14,027 nucleotides of DNA. Source: JBQTJJ01 sp052387235 (GTDB lineage: Bacteria; Actinomycetota; Acidimicrobiia; Acidimicrobiales; GCA-2861595). Below the pieces are notes generated by a model. The model did no database searches and was not told where the DNA came from. It saw only the letters and a program-made list of their open reading frames with translations. This document shows positions 1 to 6,435 of the stretch, in pieces (position 1 is the first letter of the stretch; each line of letters opens with the position of its first letter). The translations under genes were made by a program, and so were the position numbers. The DNA lies in assembly GCA_052387235.1 (NCBI GenBank), contig JBQTJJ010000005.1:1-14027 (forward strand), written 5' to 3'.

Positions 1-680
1 GAGCTGATCCGGCGGATGTCCAGTCGTACCGAGGAGTAGAACTTCAGGGCCCGGCCGCCGGGAGTGGTTTCGGGCGAGCCGAACATGACGCCGATCTTCT
101 CGCGCAGCTGGTTGATGAAGATGCAGATCGTCTTCGACTTGTTGAGGTTGGCGGTGAGCTTGCGCAGCGCCTGCGACATGAGGCGGGCCTGGAGGCCGAC
201 GTGGCTGTCGCCCATCTCGCCCTCGATCTCGGCCTTCGGCACGAGGGCGGCGACGGAGTCGATGACGAGGATGTCGAGGGCGCCGGAGCGGATGAGCGTG
301 TCGGCGATCTCCAGCGCCTGCTCCCCGGTGTCGGGCTGGGAGATGAGCAGCTCGTCGATGTCGACGCCGATGGCCTTCGCGTACTGCGGGTCCATGGCGT
401 GCTCGGCGTCGATGTAGGCGCAGATGCCGCCGTTGCGCTGGGCCTCGGCCACCACGTGCATGGCCAGGGTGGACTTGCCCGAGGACTCCGGGCCGTAGAC
501 CTCCACGATGCGGCCCCGGGGCAGGCCGCCCACGCCGAGGGCGAGGTCGAGGGCCATGGCCCCGGTGGGGATGGCCCTGATGTTCATGGCGGGCCGGTCG
601 CCCATCCGCATGACCGAGCCCTTGCCGAACTGCTTGTCGATCTGGCCCAGTGCCACGTCGAGTGCGGTCTCTCGCTCCAT
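1..680 (-). CDS. recA: RecA recombinase, C-terminal part cut by window edge
   Basis: DNA-dependent ATPase that forms filaments on single-stranded DNA, drives homologous recombination and triggers LexA self-cleavage. The 226 visible codons (plus two bases) cover the N-terminal segment and most of the ATPase core. Walker A GPESSGKST is at residues 63-71, the catalytic Glu in DAEH at 93, Walker B LDILVIDS ends near 142, and the L2 DNA-binding loop starts after the INQLREK sensor (Gln191). The last visible residues are FYSSVRLDIRRIS. Roughly the final 110-130 residues, including the C-terminal domain, lie outside the window. The ATG at 680 is preceded by a good Shine-Dalgarno (AGGGGAG). No intein is seen in the visible part. 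Upstream lie a strong promoter and a LexA box, so the gene is probably SOS-induced independently of the cinA-thpR genes before it. Family assignment is certain. Confidence 0.98.
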   Translation of the reverse strand, partial: MERETALDVALGQIDKQFGKGSVMRMGDRPAMNIRAIPTGAMALDLALGVGGLPRGRIVEVYGPESSGKSTLAMHVVAEAQRNGGICAYIDAEHAMDPQYAKAIGVDIDELLISQPDTGEQALEIADTLIRSGALDILVIDSVAALVPKAEIEGEMGDSHVGLQARLMSQALRKLTANLNKSKTICIFINQLREKIGVMFGSPETTPGGRALKFYSSVRLDIRRIS

Positions 681-764
681 TGGGAGCTCCCCTCTTGTCG
701 TTGGTTCCCGTCGTGGAGGCACCCTACGGAGAGGGTGTGACACTGACATCGATGAAGTTCCGCC

Positions 765-793
765 AGTGTAATTGCGAACGGGTGTTCGGACAA
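765..793 (-). promoter_or_regulatory. recA promoter
   Basis: On the minus strand a -35-like TTGTCC (788-793) and a -10 TACACT (765-770) are separated by exactly 17 bases. The expected start point is near 758, giving a leader of about 78 bases before the recA ATG. The spacer is almost filled by the LexA box, so repressor binding would block RNA polymerase. The elements are seen in sequence; activity is inferred. Confidence 0.75.
775..788. promoter_or_regulatory. LexA (SOS) box upstream of recA
   Basis: Perfect palindrome CGAAC-GGGT-GTTCG. It matches the known actinobacterial/Gram-positive SOS operator CGAAC-N4-GTTCG and lies between the -35 and -10 of the recA promoter, about 95 bases upstream of the start codon. 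This predicts LexA repression of recA that is relieved by DNA damage. Confidence 0.88.
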
Positions 794-828
794 GGACCCT
801 CTCGGGCCATCGGCGGCTTTCGTGCAGG

Positions 829-1386
829 TCAGGGTCCGGGGGCCGGACCCTGCTCCCCCGGCGGTCGGCCCACCGGCAGCGAGGCCAGCACCTCGTAGCG
901 GGCGCCGGCCGTCCCGGTGACGCTGGCCACCAGGGTCAGCTCGGCCACCTCCCACCGGCCCGACACGGCCACGCCGGCGAGCGGCGCCAGGTCCACCCCG
1001 CCCCGCGGCCGGGCCCGCGCCAGGGTGAGGTGGCCGGCGAAGCCATGGTCCTGCGGTGCGTCCCCCACGCCGGCGGTGGCGGCCACGGTGGCGGCGGCCA
1101 GGCCCTCCAGGCCGGACGCGGGGACGTGGAGCACCCGCCGCCCGAACCGGCCCGTGGCCGGCCCGAGGCGGGCCTCCACCGGCACGGCGGCGGGGGCCAC
1201 GGCCCGGTACGCGGCGGTGGCGACGTCGACGTCGGCCCGGCCCAGGAAGCGCAGGGTCACGTGCCACTGCGCCGGCTCCGTCCACCGCAGCTGCCCGCTC
1301 CCGTCCCGCCGGCGCAGCGCCTCGACCACGCCGGCCAGGGCCGTCACCACCGGCGCCGGCGGCCACACCGCCACGAAGAGCCGCAC
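829..1386 (-). CDS. thpR: RNA 2',3'-cyclic phosphodiesterase (2H family, 2'-5' RNA ligase-like)
   Basis: Member of the 2H phosphoesterase superfamily, which opens 2',3'-cyclic phosphates on RNA ends and in vitro can join 2'-5' linked halves; its cellular role is poorly known. The two diagnostic HxTx motifs are present: HVTL at residues 42-45 (within WHVTLRFLG) and HLTL at 119-122. The 185-residue length is normal. The protein opens with VRLFVAVWPP, the usual family start, so I chose the GTG at 1386. The frame stays open upstream to 1500, but that stretch is low-complexity Gly/Ala/Pro and overlaps another small ORF. It sits between cinA and recA and ends about 150 bases before the recA start, with the recA promoter between. 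No strong Shine-Dalgarno is seen, so translation probably couples to the preceding ORF. The C-terminal tail (PVGRPPGEQGPAPGP) looks unstructured. Confidence 0.9.
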   Translation of the reverse strand: MRLFVAVWPPAPVVTALAGVVEALRRRDGSGQLRWTEPAQWHVTLRFLGRADVDVATAAYRAVAPAAVPVEARLGPATGRFGRRVLHVPASGLEGLAAATVAATAGVGDAPQDHGFAGHLTLARARPRGGVDLAPLAGVAVSGRWEVAELTLVASVTGTAGARYEVLASLPVGRPPGEQGPAPGP

Positions 1387-1391
1387 CCCGC

Positions 1392-1508
1392 TCAGCGCCG
1401 GCGCCGGCCGCCCAGCGCCCGCAGCACCAGGGCCACCCCGTCGAGCACCCACTCCAGCACCCCCGCCGGCCGGGCCGCCGGCGCGGGGCGCCGGCGCCAC
1501 CTGCTCAC
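1392..1508 (-). CDS. Possible 38-residue basic/hydrophobic peptide between cinA and thpR
   Basis: A GTG codon overlaps the cinA stop (GTGA) and opens a 38-codon frame that ends five bases before the thpR GTG. The product has an Arg-rich start (VSRWRRRPAPAARPAG), a short amphipathic or hydrophobic helix (VLEWVLDGVALVLRALGG) and an Arg-rich tail. I do not recognise it. The overlap geometry matches other coupled junctions in this window, and the frame bridges an otherwise non-coding gap of about 118 bases in a tightly packed run of genes. It could be a real small protein, a leader that couples cinA and thpR translation, or a chance frame in GC-rich DNA. There is no separate Shine-Dalgarno. Confidence 0.4.
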   Translation of the reverse strand: MSRWRRRPAPAARPAGVLEWVLDGVALVLRALGGRRRR

Positions 1509-2755
1509 CCCCCCGGCTCCAGCCGCGCCAGCAGGCGGAGGCGGAGCAGGTCGAGCATGGAGATGGCGGCCAGCTGGCGGACCCGGTCCCGGTCGCCGGG
1601 CAGGCGGCGGTGCACCACCTCGGTGGCGCCGTCCAGGTGGAGGCCGAAGAACACCGTGCCGACGGGCCGGCCCTCCTGCTCGGCCGGGCCGGCCACGCCC
1701 GTGACCGACAGGCCCGCGTCGGCGCCCAGCACCTTGGCCGCGCCCGCCGCCATCTGGGCCGCCGCCTCCTCCGACACCACCGGCCCCCTGCGGACGCCCA
1801 GCACGTCGAACTTCACGTCCGAGTCGTAGGCGACGACGGAGCCGCGGAACCACCCGCTGGACCCCTCCACGTTCACCAGGCGCGACGCCACCAGGCCGCC
1901 CGTCATGGACTCGGCCAGGCCCAGCGAGAGGCCGGCGTCCTCGAGCAACGCCCCCACCGCCGCCTCCATGGTGTCGTCGTCGACGCCGAAGACCATGGTG
2001 CCGAGGATGGCCCGCAGCTCCACGTCCTCGGCCTCCACCAGCCGCAGCGCCTCCTCCCGCGTCGGGGCCTTGGCCGTGATGCGGATCTTGATGCCCTCCA
2101 CGCCACCGGCCAGGAAGGCGAGCGTGGGGTTGCCGGCCTCGTCCAGCGCCTCGATCCGGGGGGCCACCCGCTCGGCCAGCGTCGACTCGGCCAGGCCCCA
2201 CGTGCGCACCACCCGCGACACGATGGTGGACCGGGTGCCGGCCCGGGCCGACAGGTCCGGGATCACGGCCCGCTCGGCCATCTCCGCCAGCTCCCCGGGA
2301 ACGCCCGGCACGGCGTAGAGGACGCCCTCGCCCACCGGGCAGATCAGGCCGGGGGCGGTGCCCCGCGTCTGGGGGATCACGGTGGCCCCGCGGGGGACGT
2401 CGGCCTGGCGGCAGTTGCTCGCGGCCATCTCCCGCCCCCGCGCCGCGAAGTACGAGCGGATGCGCTCGAGCACGGCGCCGTCGCGCTCGAGCGCCACCCC
2501 CATGACCTCCGCGACGGCCTCGCGGGTGACGTCGTCGTGGGTCGGGCCCAGCCCGCCGCAGACGATGACGGCGTCGGCCCGCTCGAGGGCGGTGCGCAGG
2601 GCCGAGGCGATGCGCGCCACGTTGTCCCCCACCGTGGTGTGGAAGTGGCAGTCGATCCCGGCCGCCGCCAGCCGCTGCGAGAGCCCGGCCGAGTTGGTGT
2701 CCACCGTCTGGCCGAGGAGCAGCTCGGTCCCGACGGCGACGATCTCACACCGCAT
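1505..2755 (-). CDS. cinA: CinA family protein with C-terminal NMN amidohydrolase domain
   Basis: Two-domain CinA of 416 residues, the usual length. The N-terminal half is a MoaB/MogA-like (COG1058) domain with IVAVGTELLLGQTVDTNS at the start and the GGLGPTHDD motif at 67-75. In studied relatives this domain hydrolyses ADP-ribose or related pyrophosphates. The C-terminal half is a PncC-type nicotinamide mononucleotide deamidase, with AESMTGG at 281-287, VVAYDSDVK near 307-315 and VTGVAGP at 351-357; it recycles NMN made by the NAD-dependent DNA ligase. The ATG at 2755 overlaps the end of pgsA by 11 bases and has only a weak ribosome site, so translation is probably coupled. The position just before thpR and recA is a common actinobacterial arrangement and gave the gene its old competence/damage-inducible name; no competence role can be read from this sequence. 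Confidence 0.95.
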   Translation of the reverse strand: MRCEIVAVGTELLLGQTVDTNSAGLSQRLAAAGIDCHFHTTVGDNVARIASALRTALERADAVIVCGGLGPTHDDVTREAVAEVMGVALERDGAVLERIRSYFAARGREMAASNCRQADVPRGATVIPQTRGTAPGLICPVGEGVLYAVPGVPGELAEMAERAVIPDLSARAGTRSTIVSRVVRTWGLAESTLAERVAPRIEALDEAGNPTLAFLAGGVEGIKIRITAKAPTREEALRLVEAEDVELRAILGTMVFGVDDDTMEAAVGALLEDAGLSLGLAESMTGGLVASRLVNVEGSSGWFRGSVVAYDSDVKFDVLGVRRGPVVSEEAAAQMAAGAAKVLGADAGLSVTGVAGPAEQEGRPVGTVFFGLHLDGATEVVHRRLPGDRDRVRQLAAISMLDLLRLRLLARLEPGG

Positions 2756-3323
2756 CGCCGGGCGGCGCCAGCTGCTCGGCCGCCACCCGCCGGGCGTCGA
2801 GCAGGTACTGGGCCCCGGTGACCAGCGACAGCGCCACCGCCGCCCACAGCGTGGCCTCGGCCAGCACCGGCGTGTCCGTGGCGACCGGGAACAGCGCGAA
2901 GGCCACCGCCACCTGCTGGACCACCGTCTTCACCTTCGCCCACCACCGGGCCGGGATGGTGACGCCCCGCCGGCCCATCCACGTGCGGTAGACGCTGATC
3001 GCCACCTCCCGGACCGTGATGAGCGCCACCGGCAGCCACCAGAACACGTCCTCGGCCACCAGGGCGAACAGGGCCCCGAGCACCAGGAACTTGTCGGCCA
3101 GCGGGTCGAGGAAGGCGCCCGAGCGGGTGACGCCCTGGCGGCGGGCCAGGTAGCCGTCGACCCAGTCGGTGAGGCACAGCACGGTCCAGAACAGCAGCGC
3201 CGGCCACGACGCCCCGCCGTCGAGGATGATGGCCAGCAGGGCCGGGGTCACCAGGACCCGGGCGATGGACACGGCGTTGGCCGGGGTGGCCAGCGCCGAC
3301 GGACCGAAGGGGATGGCGGACAC
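2745..3323 (-). CDS. pgsA: CDP-diacylglycerol-glycerol-3-phosphate 3-phosphatidyltransferase
   Basis: Integral membrane enzyme that makes phosphatidylglycerol phosphate from CDP-diacylglycerol and glycerol-3-phosphate, the committed step to phosphatidylglycerol and cardiolipin. The CDP-alcohol phosphotransferase signature is clear: DWVDGYLARR at 53-62 followed by GAFLDPLADK at 69-78, giving the metal-binding Asp53, Asp56, Asp73 and Asp77. The gap between the AR and G of the motif is seven residues, not the textbook eight. Several hydrophobic segments fit a six-helix topology. I chose the GTG at 3323 because an AGGAG ribosome site lies seven bases before it and the product then begins just ahead of the conserved TPANAVSIARV helix; 192 residues is normal. 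It starts ten bases after the rimO stop and overlaps cinA by 11 bases. Another CDP-alcohol acceptor is possible, but the position after rimO favours PgsA. Confidence 0.92.
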   Translation of the reverse strand: MSAIPFGPSALATPANAVSIARVLVTPALLAIILDGGASWPALLFWTVLCLTDWVDGYLARRQGVTRSGAFLDPLADKFLVLGALFALVAEDVFWWLPVALITVREVAISVYRTWMGRRGVTIPARWWAKVKTVVQQVAVAFALFPVATDTPVLAEATLWAAVALSLVTGAQYLLDARRVAAEQLAPPGDAV

Positions 3324-3330
3324 CGGGCGG

Positions 3331-3335
3331 CTCCT
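3331..3335 (-). promoter_or_regulatory. Shine-Dalgarno of pgsA overlapping rimO stop
   Basis: AGGAG on the minus strand partly overlaps the rimO TAG stop codon and lies seven bases before the GTG chosen for pgsA. It fixes this GTG as the start. Confidence 0.8.
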
Positions 3336-4575
3336 ACGCCGCCTCGGCCTCGAGGTCCGGCCCCTCGGCCCCCGTGACGAGGACCGTGGCCACCGTGCCC
3401 ACCGCCAGCCGGGCCGGCACCCGCACCACGCCGTCGATCTCGGGCGCCTCCCGGTGGCTGCGGCCCTCGCCCGGCCGGTCGACCAGCACGTCCACCTTCG
3501 ACCCCACCAGCGCCGAGCGCCGGCCGGCGGTGATGGCGTCCTGCAGCTCGCCCGCCTCGGCCAGGCGCTCGCGCACCAGCGAGGCCGGCACGGCGCCGTC
3601 GAGGCCGGCGGCATGGGTGCCGGCCTCCTCGCTGTAGGCGAAGAAGCCGCACCAGTCGACCTGGGCCTCGTCCAGGAAGCGCAACAGCTCGTCGTGGTCG
3701 GACTCGGTCTCGCCCGGGTAGCCGACGATGAAGCTGGACCGGAAGGCGGCCTCGGGCCAGCGCCGGCGGATGGTGGCGATGCGGTCCAGGAAGCGGCCGC
3801 CGTCGCCCCACCGGCGCATGCGCCGGAGCAGGGGGCGGGACGCGTGCTGCAGGGACAGGTCGAAGTACGGCACGCCGGTGGCGCCGATGGCGTCCACCAG
3901 GGCGTCGGTGAGGTCCGACGGGTAGAGGTAGAGCAGGCGGGTGCGGGCCACCCGTGCCGCCACCGCCTCCACCAGCGGCACGATGGCGCCGGCCCCCAGG
4001 CCCTCCACGTCCCTGCCGTAGGAGGCCAGGTCCTGGGCCACCAGGACCACCTCCTGCACCCCGAGGGCGTCGACCTCCTCGAGGATCGACGCCACCGGGC
4101 GGGACCGCTGGCGGCCCCGGAACGAGGGGATGGCGCAGAACCCGCACTTGCGGTCGCAGCCCTCGGCCACCTTGACGTAGGCCCAGGGCGCGGCGGCCGG
4201 CGGCCGGGGCAGGTTCAGCAGGTCGAGCCGGGCCGCATCGGGCCGGGCCCCGAGGGTGACCGGCACGCCGAACCCGGCCACCAGGTCGGCCTCGGGCAGG
4301 GCCTCGGCCAGCTCGTCCCCGTAGCGCTCGGCCATGCAGCCCGTGACCACCAGGCGGGCCCCGTCGGCCTTGGCGCCGGCCAGGGCCAGGATGGTGTCGA
4401 CCGACTCCTTGCGGGCCGCGTCGATGAAGGCGCAGGTGTTGACCACCACCACGTCGGCGTCGGCAGGGGACGCGGCCGGCGCCATGCCGTCGGCCGCGAG
4501 CGTGCCCACCAGCTTGTCCGAGTCCACCTGGTTCTTCGGGCAGCCGAGGGTCTCGACCCAGTAACGCCCTCCCAT
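3334..4575 (-). CDS. rimO: Ribosomal protein S12 methylthiotransferase, radical SAM
   Basis: Radical SAM enzyme that adds a methylthio group to a conserved Asp of ribosomal protein S12 using two [4Fe-4S] clusters. Order of parts in the 413 residues: N-terminal UPF0004 domain with cluster ligands Cys12 (TLGCPKNQVDSD), Cys48 (NTCAF) and Cys80 (TGCM); radical SAM domain with Cys140, Cys144 and Cys147 (CDRKCGFC); C-terminal TRAM domain ending at the TAG. The TLGCPKNQVDSD start and YLYPSDLTDAL segment favour RimO over its tRNA-modifying relative MiaB. The ATG at 4575 has no Shine-Dalgarno; a -10 TACATT lies six bases before it, so the mRNA is probably leaderless. It heads the pgsA-cinA-thpR group and diverges from an Nfu-domain gene 64 bases away, which may be functionally linked through Fe-S supply. 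Confidence 0.95.
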   Translation of the reverse strand: MGGRYWVETLGCPKNQVDSDKLVGTLAADGMAPAASPADADVVVVNTCAFIDAARKESVDTILALAGAKADGARLVVTGCMAERYGDELAEALPEADLVAGFGVPVTLGARPDAARLDLLNLPRPPAAAPWAYVKVAEGCDRKCGFCAIPSFRGRQRSRPVASILEEVDALGVQEVVLVAQDLASYGRDVEGLGAGAIVPLVEAVAARVARTRLLYLYPSDLTDALVDAIGATGVPYFDLSLQHASRPLLRRMRRWGDGGRFLDRIATIRRRWPEAAFRSSFIVGYPGETESDHDELLRFLDEAQVDWCGFFAYSEEAGTHAAGLDGAVPASLVRERLAEAGELQDAITAGRRSALVGSKVDVLVDRPGEGRSHREAPEIDGVVRVPARLAVGTVATVLVTGAEGPDLEAEAA

Positions 4576-4581
4576 ACAGGC

Positions 4582-4587
4582 AATGTA
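4582..4587 (-). promoter_or_regulatory. Leaderless promoter (-10) of rimO
   Basis: TACATT on the minus strand is followed by six bases (GCCTGT) and then the rimO ATG, so transcription should start on the A of the start codon. No clear -35 is seen. Confidence 0.65.
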
Positions 4588-4627
4588 CCGCCCGCCCCCC
4601 CGGCCGGGCCCCGGCGCCGGCGATCGC

Positions 4628-4633
4628 TACGAT
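4628..4633 (+). promoter_or_regulatory. Leaderless promoter (-10) of the Nfu-domain gene
   Basis: TACGAT is followed by six bases (CGGCCC) and then the ATG at 4640, the same geometry as on the opposite strand for rimO. No clear -35 is seen. Confidence 0.65.
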
Positions 4634-4639
4634 CGGCCC

Positions 4640-4897
4640 ATGGCCACCGCCGTCCCGTCCCCCTCGCCCAACCCCAACGCCCTGCGCTTCCAGCTCGACA
4701 CCACGCTCGAGTCGACGCTCAGCTGCAACAGCGCCGCCGACGCCGAGTCCCACCCCTTCGCCAGGGAGGTCTTCGCCGTACCCGGCGTGGCCGCCATCTT
4801 CGGCGTCAACGACTTCGTCACCGTCACCCGCGCCGCCGGCGCCGAGTGGGACCCGATCGTCGCAGCGGTCCAGCAGGCCGCCGCCACCCACCTGTGA
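4640..4897 (+). CDS. Stand-alone Nfu/NifU N-terminal domain protein
   Basis: 85-residue protein that matches the Nfu N-terminal domain (Pfam Nfu_N family, from memory): PNPNALRFQLD near the start, a middle SCNSAADAESHPFAREVFAVPGV block, then IFGVNDFVTVTRAAGAEWDPI. In eukaryotic and some bacterial Nfu proteins this domain precedes a CxxC-bearing Fe-S carrier domain. That second domain is absent: the gene stops after the N-domain and the single Cys is not in a CxxC. It may therefore act as a partner or adaptor in Fe-S cluster delivery, but this is inference. The ATG at 4640 is preferred over an upstream in-frame ATG at 4583 because of the leaderless -10 box and because family homology begins just after it. 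It diverges from rimO, an enzyme with two [4Fe-4S] clusters, and ends at a strong hairpin. Confidence 0.85.
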   Translation: MATAVPSPSPNPNALRFQLDTTLESTLSCNSAADAESHPFAREVFAVPGVAAIFGVNDFVTVTRAAGAEWDPIVAAVQQAAATHL

Positions 4898-4903
4898 CCC
4901 CGC

Positions 4904-4948
4904 TCCCGAGTAAATAGCTCGCCAGAATGGCGAGCTATTTACTCGGGA
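4904..4948. terminator. Perfect 21-bp hairpin between convergent genes, likely bidirectional terminator
   Basis: Two 21-base arms (4904-4924 and 4928-4948) pair perfectly around a GAA loop. Each arm contains an A/T-rich core (AGTAAATAGCT), striking in this GC-rich DNA. It begins seven bases after the Nfu-domain stop and contains the TAA stop (4939-4941) of the convergent serine hydrolase, so it can serve both transcripts. There is no classical U-run after the stem. The A/T core inside the arms is odd for a terminator; the unit could also be a dispersed palindromic repeat. Confidence 0.7.
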
Positions 4949-6060
4949 ACGGCCGGGGACGACGGCGGGGCCAGCCCCAGGTCGTCGTAGAGGGCGTTGA
5001 CCACGGGCCGGAGGCGGCGTTGGTGCACGGCCTCGCCGGCCATGCCGTTGAAGACGACCACCGCGGCCACGCCGGCGTCGGGGTCGGCGAAGGCGAGGGA
5101 CGACTGGCTGCCGCCGTGGCCGAAGGCGCGGGGCGAGGCCGAGTCGCCGTAGCCGTAGGGGGCGGGCCGGCGGAGGTAGTGCCAGGAGTTCACCATCACG
5201 CCCAGGCCCCAGTCGATCACGGCGCCGAACGTCTCGTCCTCCAGCCCGGCCCGGTGGCGGGCGCACATGGTGTCCACCGTCTGCGGCGACAGCACCCGCA
5301 CGCCCTCCAGCTCGCCCTTGCCCAGCAGGGCGACCAGGAAGCGCAGCAGGTCGGCGGCGGGGCCGACGCCGCTGCTGGCCGGCCGCACGCCGGCGAACCC
5401 GCCGGCGCCGGCCAGGGACGGGATGGGCCGGGCCTCGTCGCCGCTGGTGTCGTGCAGCACGCCCATGCGCTCGCCGTAGGCGGCGTAGCGCTCCGGGGTC
5501 AGGGCCAGCCACGAGTCGGCCATGCCGAGCGGCTCGAACAGCTCCTCGGCGACGTAGGCGTCGAAGTCCCGCCCGTCGCAGCGGCGGACCACCTCGCCCA
5601 GCACGTGGAAGCCGAGCCGGGGCGAGTAGGCGGCCCGCCGGCCCGGCACCCAGCCCTCCCGCAGCGGGGAGGCGCAGGCCGTGGCCAGCGTCGCGTCCCA
5701 GTCCCCGTCGCCCGCCGTCGCGGCCAGGGCGGCGGTGTGGGTGAGCAGGTGGCGCAGCGTCACCCGCTCCTTGCCCGCCACACCGAACTCGGGGACGTGG
5801 GCCGCCACCGGGTCGTCGGGGTCGAGACGGCCACGCTCCCACTGCTGGAGCACGGCCGCGGCGGTGAGGGGCTTGGTGGCCGAGAACCACGGCAGCAGGG
5901 TGTCGGCGGCCATGGGGCGGCCGGGCCCGGCCAGACCGGTGGCCACATCGGCGGTCCGGCCGCCGGACCACACCGCCAGCTGGGCGCCCACGTGGCGGCC
6001 CTCCTCCGCGCCGCGCTCGAGCGCGGCCTCGGTGGCGGCCAGCCCCGGCGGCCCGCTCAG
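4939..6060 (-). CDS. Serine hydrolase of the beta-lactamase/EstB class C-like family
   Basis: Beta-lactamase-family (Pfam PF00144-type) serine hydrolase or esterase. With the proposed start, Ser60-Ala-Thr-Lys63 (FSATKPL) is the SxxK nucleophile motif, Tyr145 (YSPRLG) the YxN-type general base motif with Pro instead of Asn, and HGG at 315-317 (FGHGGSQS) the third motif. Lack of the Asn suggests an esterase, peptidase or amidase rather than a true beta-lactamase. No signal peptide is seen, so it is probably cytoplasmic. The start is uncertain: no ATG, GTG or TTG lies between the queF stop and a GTG at 5991, which would remove a conserved helix before GAQLAVW. A CTG at 6060 overlapping the queF stop (CTGA) fits the coupled style of the region and has GAGG about ten bases upstream, giving 373 residues. 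Substrate unknown. The stop lies inside the 4904-4948 hairpin. Confidence 0.85.
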   Translation of the reverse strand: MSGPPGLAATEAALERGAEEGRHVGAQLAVWSGGRTADVATGLAGPGRPMAADTLLPWFSATKPLTAAAVLQQWERGRLDPDDPVAAHVPEFGVAGKERVTLRHLLTHTAALAATAGDGDWDATLATACASPLREGWVPGRRAAYSPRLGFHVLGEVVRRCDGRDFDAYVAEELFEPLGMADSWLALTPERYAAYGERMGVLHDTSGDEARPIPSLAGAGGFAGVRPASSGVGPAADLLRFLVALLGKGELEGVRVLSPQTVDTMCARHRAGLEDETFGAVIDWGLGVMVNSWHYLRRPAPYGYGDSASPRAFGHGGSQSSLAFADPDAGVAAVVVFNGMAGEAVHQRRLRPVVNALYDDLGLAPPSSPAVPE

Positions 6061-6407
6061 GGGACGGACGCCTCGACGGTGGTGGTGATGCCCCCCCGCA
6101 CCAGCCATTCGGTGGTGACCGTCATGCGGCGCGGCGCGATGGCCGCGACAAGGTCGTCGAGGATCCGGTTGGTGACGTCCTCGTGGAACACCCCCTCGTC
6201 CCGGTAGCTCCACAGGTAGAGCTTCAGCGACTTGAGCTCGACGATGCTGGCGTCCGGCACGAAGCGGATCGTGACGGTGGCGAAGTCGGGCTGCCCCGTG
6301 ACCGGGCAGACGCACGTGAACTCCGGCGTCCGGCACCGGACCTCGTAGTCCCTCCCCGGATGCGGGTTGGGAAGGGCCGTCAGGTCCCGCGACGGGCTGG
6401 AGGGCAC
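6057..6407 (-). CDS. queF: NADPH-dependent 7-cyano-7-deazaguanine (preQ0) reductase
   Basis: Reduces the nitrile of preQ0 to preQ1 with NADPH in queuosine tRNA synthesis. The 116 residues are a short, single-domain (type I) QueF. The active-site block EFTCVCPVTGQPDFATV carries the catalytic Cys (second Cys, in CPVTGQPDF) and the following Asp. The QueF signature ELKSLKLYLWSYRDEGVFHE then gives the substrate- and NADPH-binding Glu, Ser and Lys, followed by DVTNRILDDL. I use the GTG at 6407 with an AGGT ribosome-site candidate. The gene lies 28 bases after the DUF5679-like gene and its stop overlaps the proposed CTG of the hydrolase. No other queuosine genes are in the window, so the remaining pathway must be elsewhere or preQ0 is salvaged. 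Identification is firm. Confidence 0.95.
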   Translation of the reverse strand: MPSSPSRDLTALPNPHPGRDYEVRCRTPEFTCVCPVTGQPDFATVTIRFVPDASIVELKSLKLYLWSYRDEGVFHEDVTNRILDDLVAAIAPRRMTVTTEWLVRGGITTTVEASVP

Positions 6408-6435
6408 GCCGGCGACCTGGTGCCGGGAGGTCTTC

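Noticed and set aside
794..837. Inverted repeat GGACCCT/AGGGTCC around the thpR stop
   Set aside because: The arms are only seven bases with a 30-base loop and no U-run. It is too weak to call a terminator.
1387..1500. Longer thpR start at 1500
   Set aside because: The added 38 residues are Gly/Ala/Pro low complexity, and family homology starts exactly at the GTG at 1386.
917..2821. Long plus-strand open frame of 634 codons across thpR and cinA
   Set aside because: It is antisense to two clear genes. Its translation is a compositionally biased Arg/Ala/Pro/His string with no family motifs, a GC-driven shadow.
4583..4639. Upstream ATG for the Nfu-domain gene
   Set aside because: The extra 19 residues (MYRPPPRPGPGAG...) lie before the TACGAT -10 box and have no family match.
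3248..5971. Minus-strand open frame of 907 codons spanning pgsA, rimO, the Nfu-domain gene and the hydrolase
   Set aside because: It lacks recognisable domains and overlaps real genes in other frames. It is an artefact of few stop codons in GC-rich DNA.
4939..6060. True antibiotic-resistance beta-lactamase
   Set aside because: The second motif is YSP rather than YAN and there is no export signal, so a cytoplasmic esterase or peptidase is more likely.
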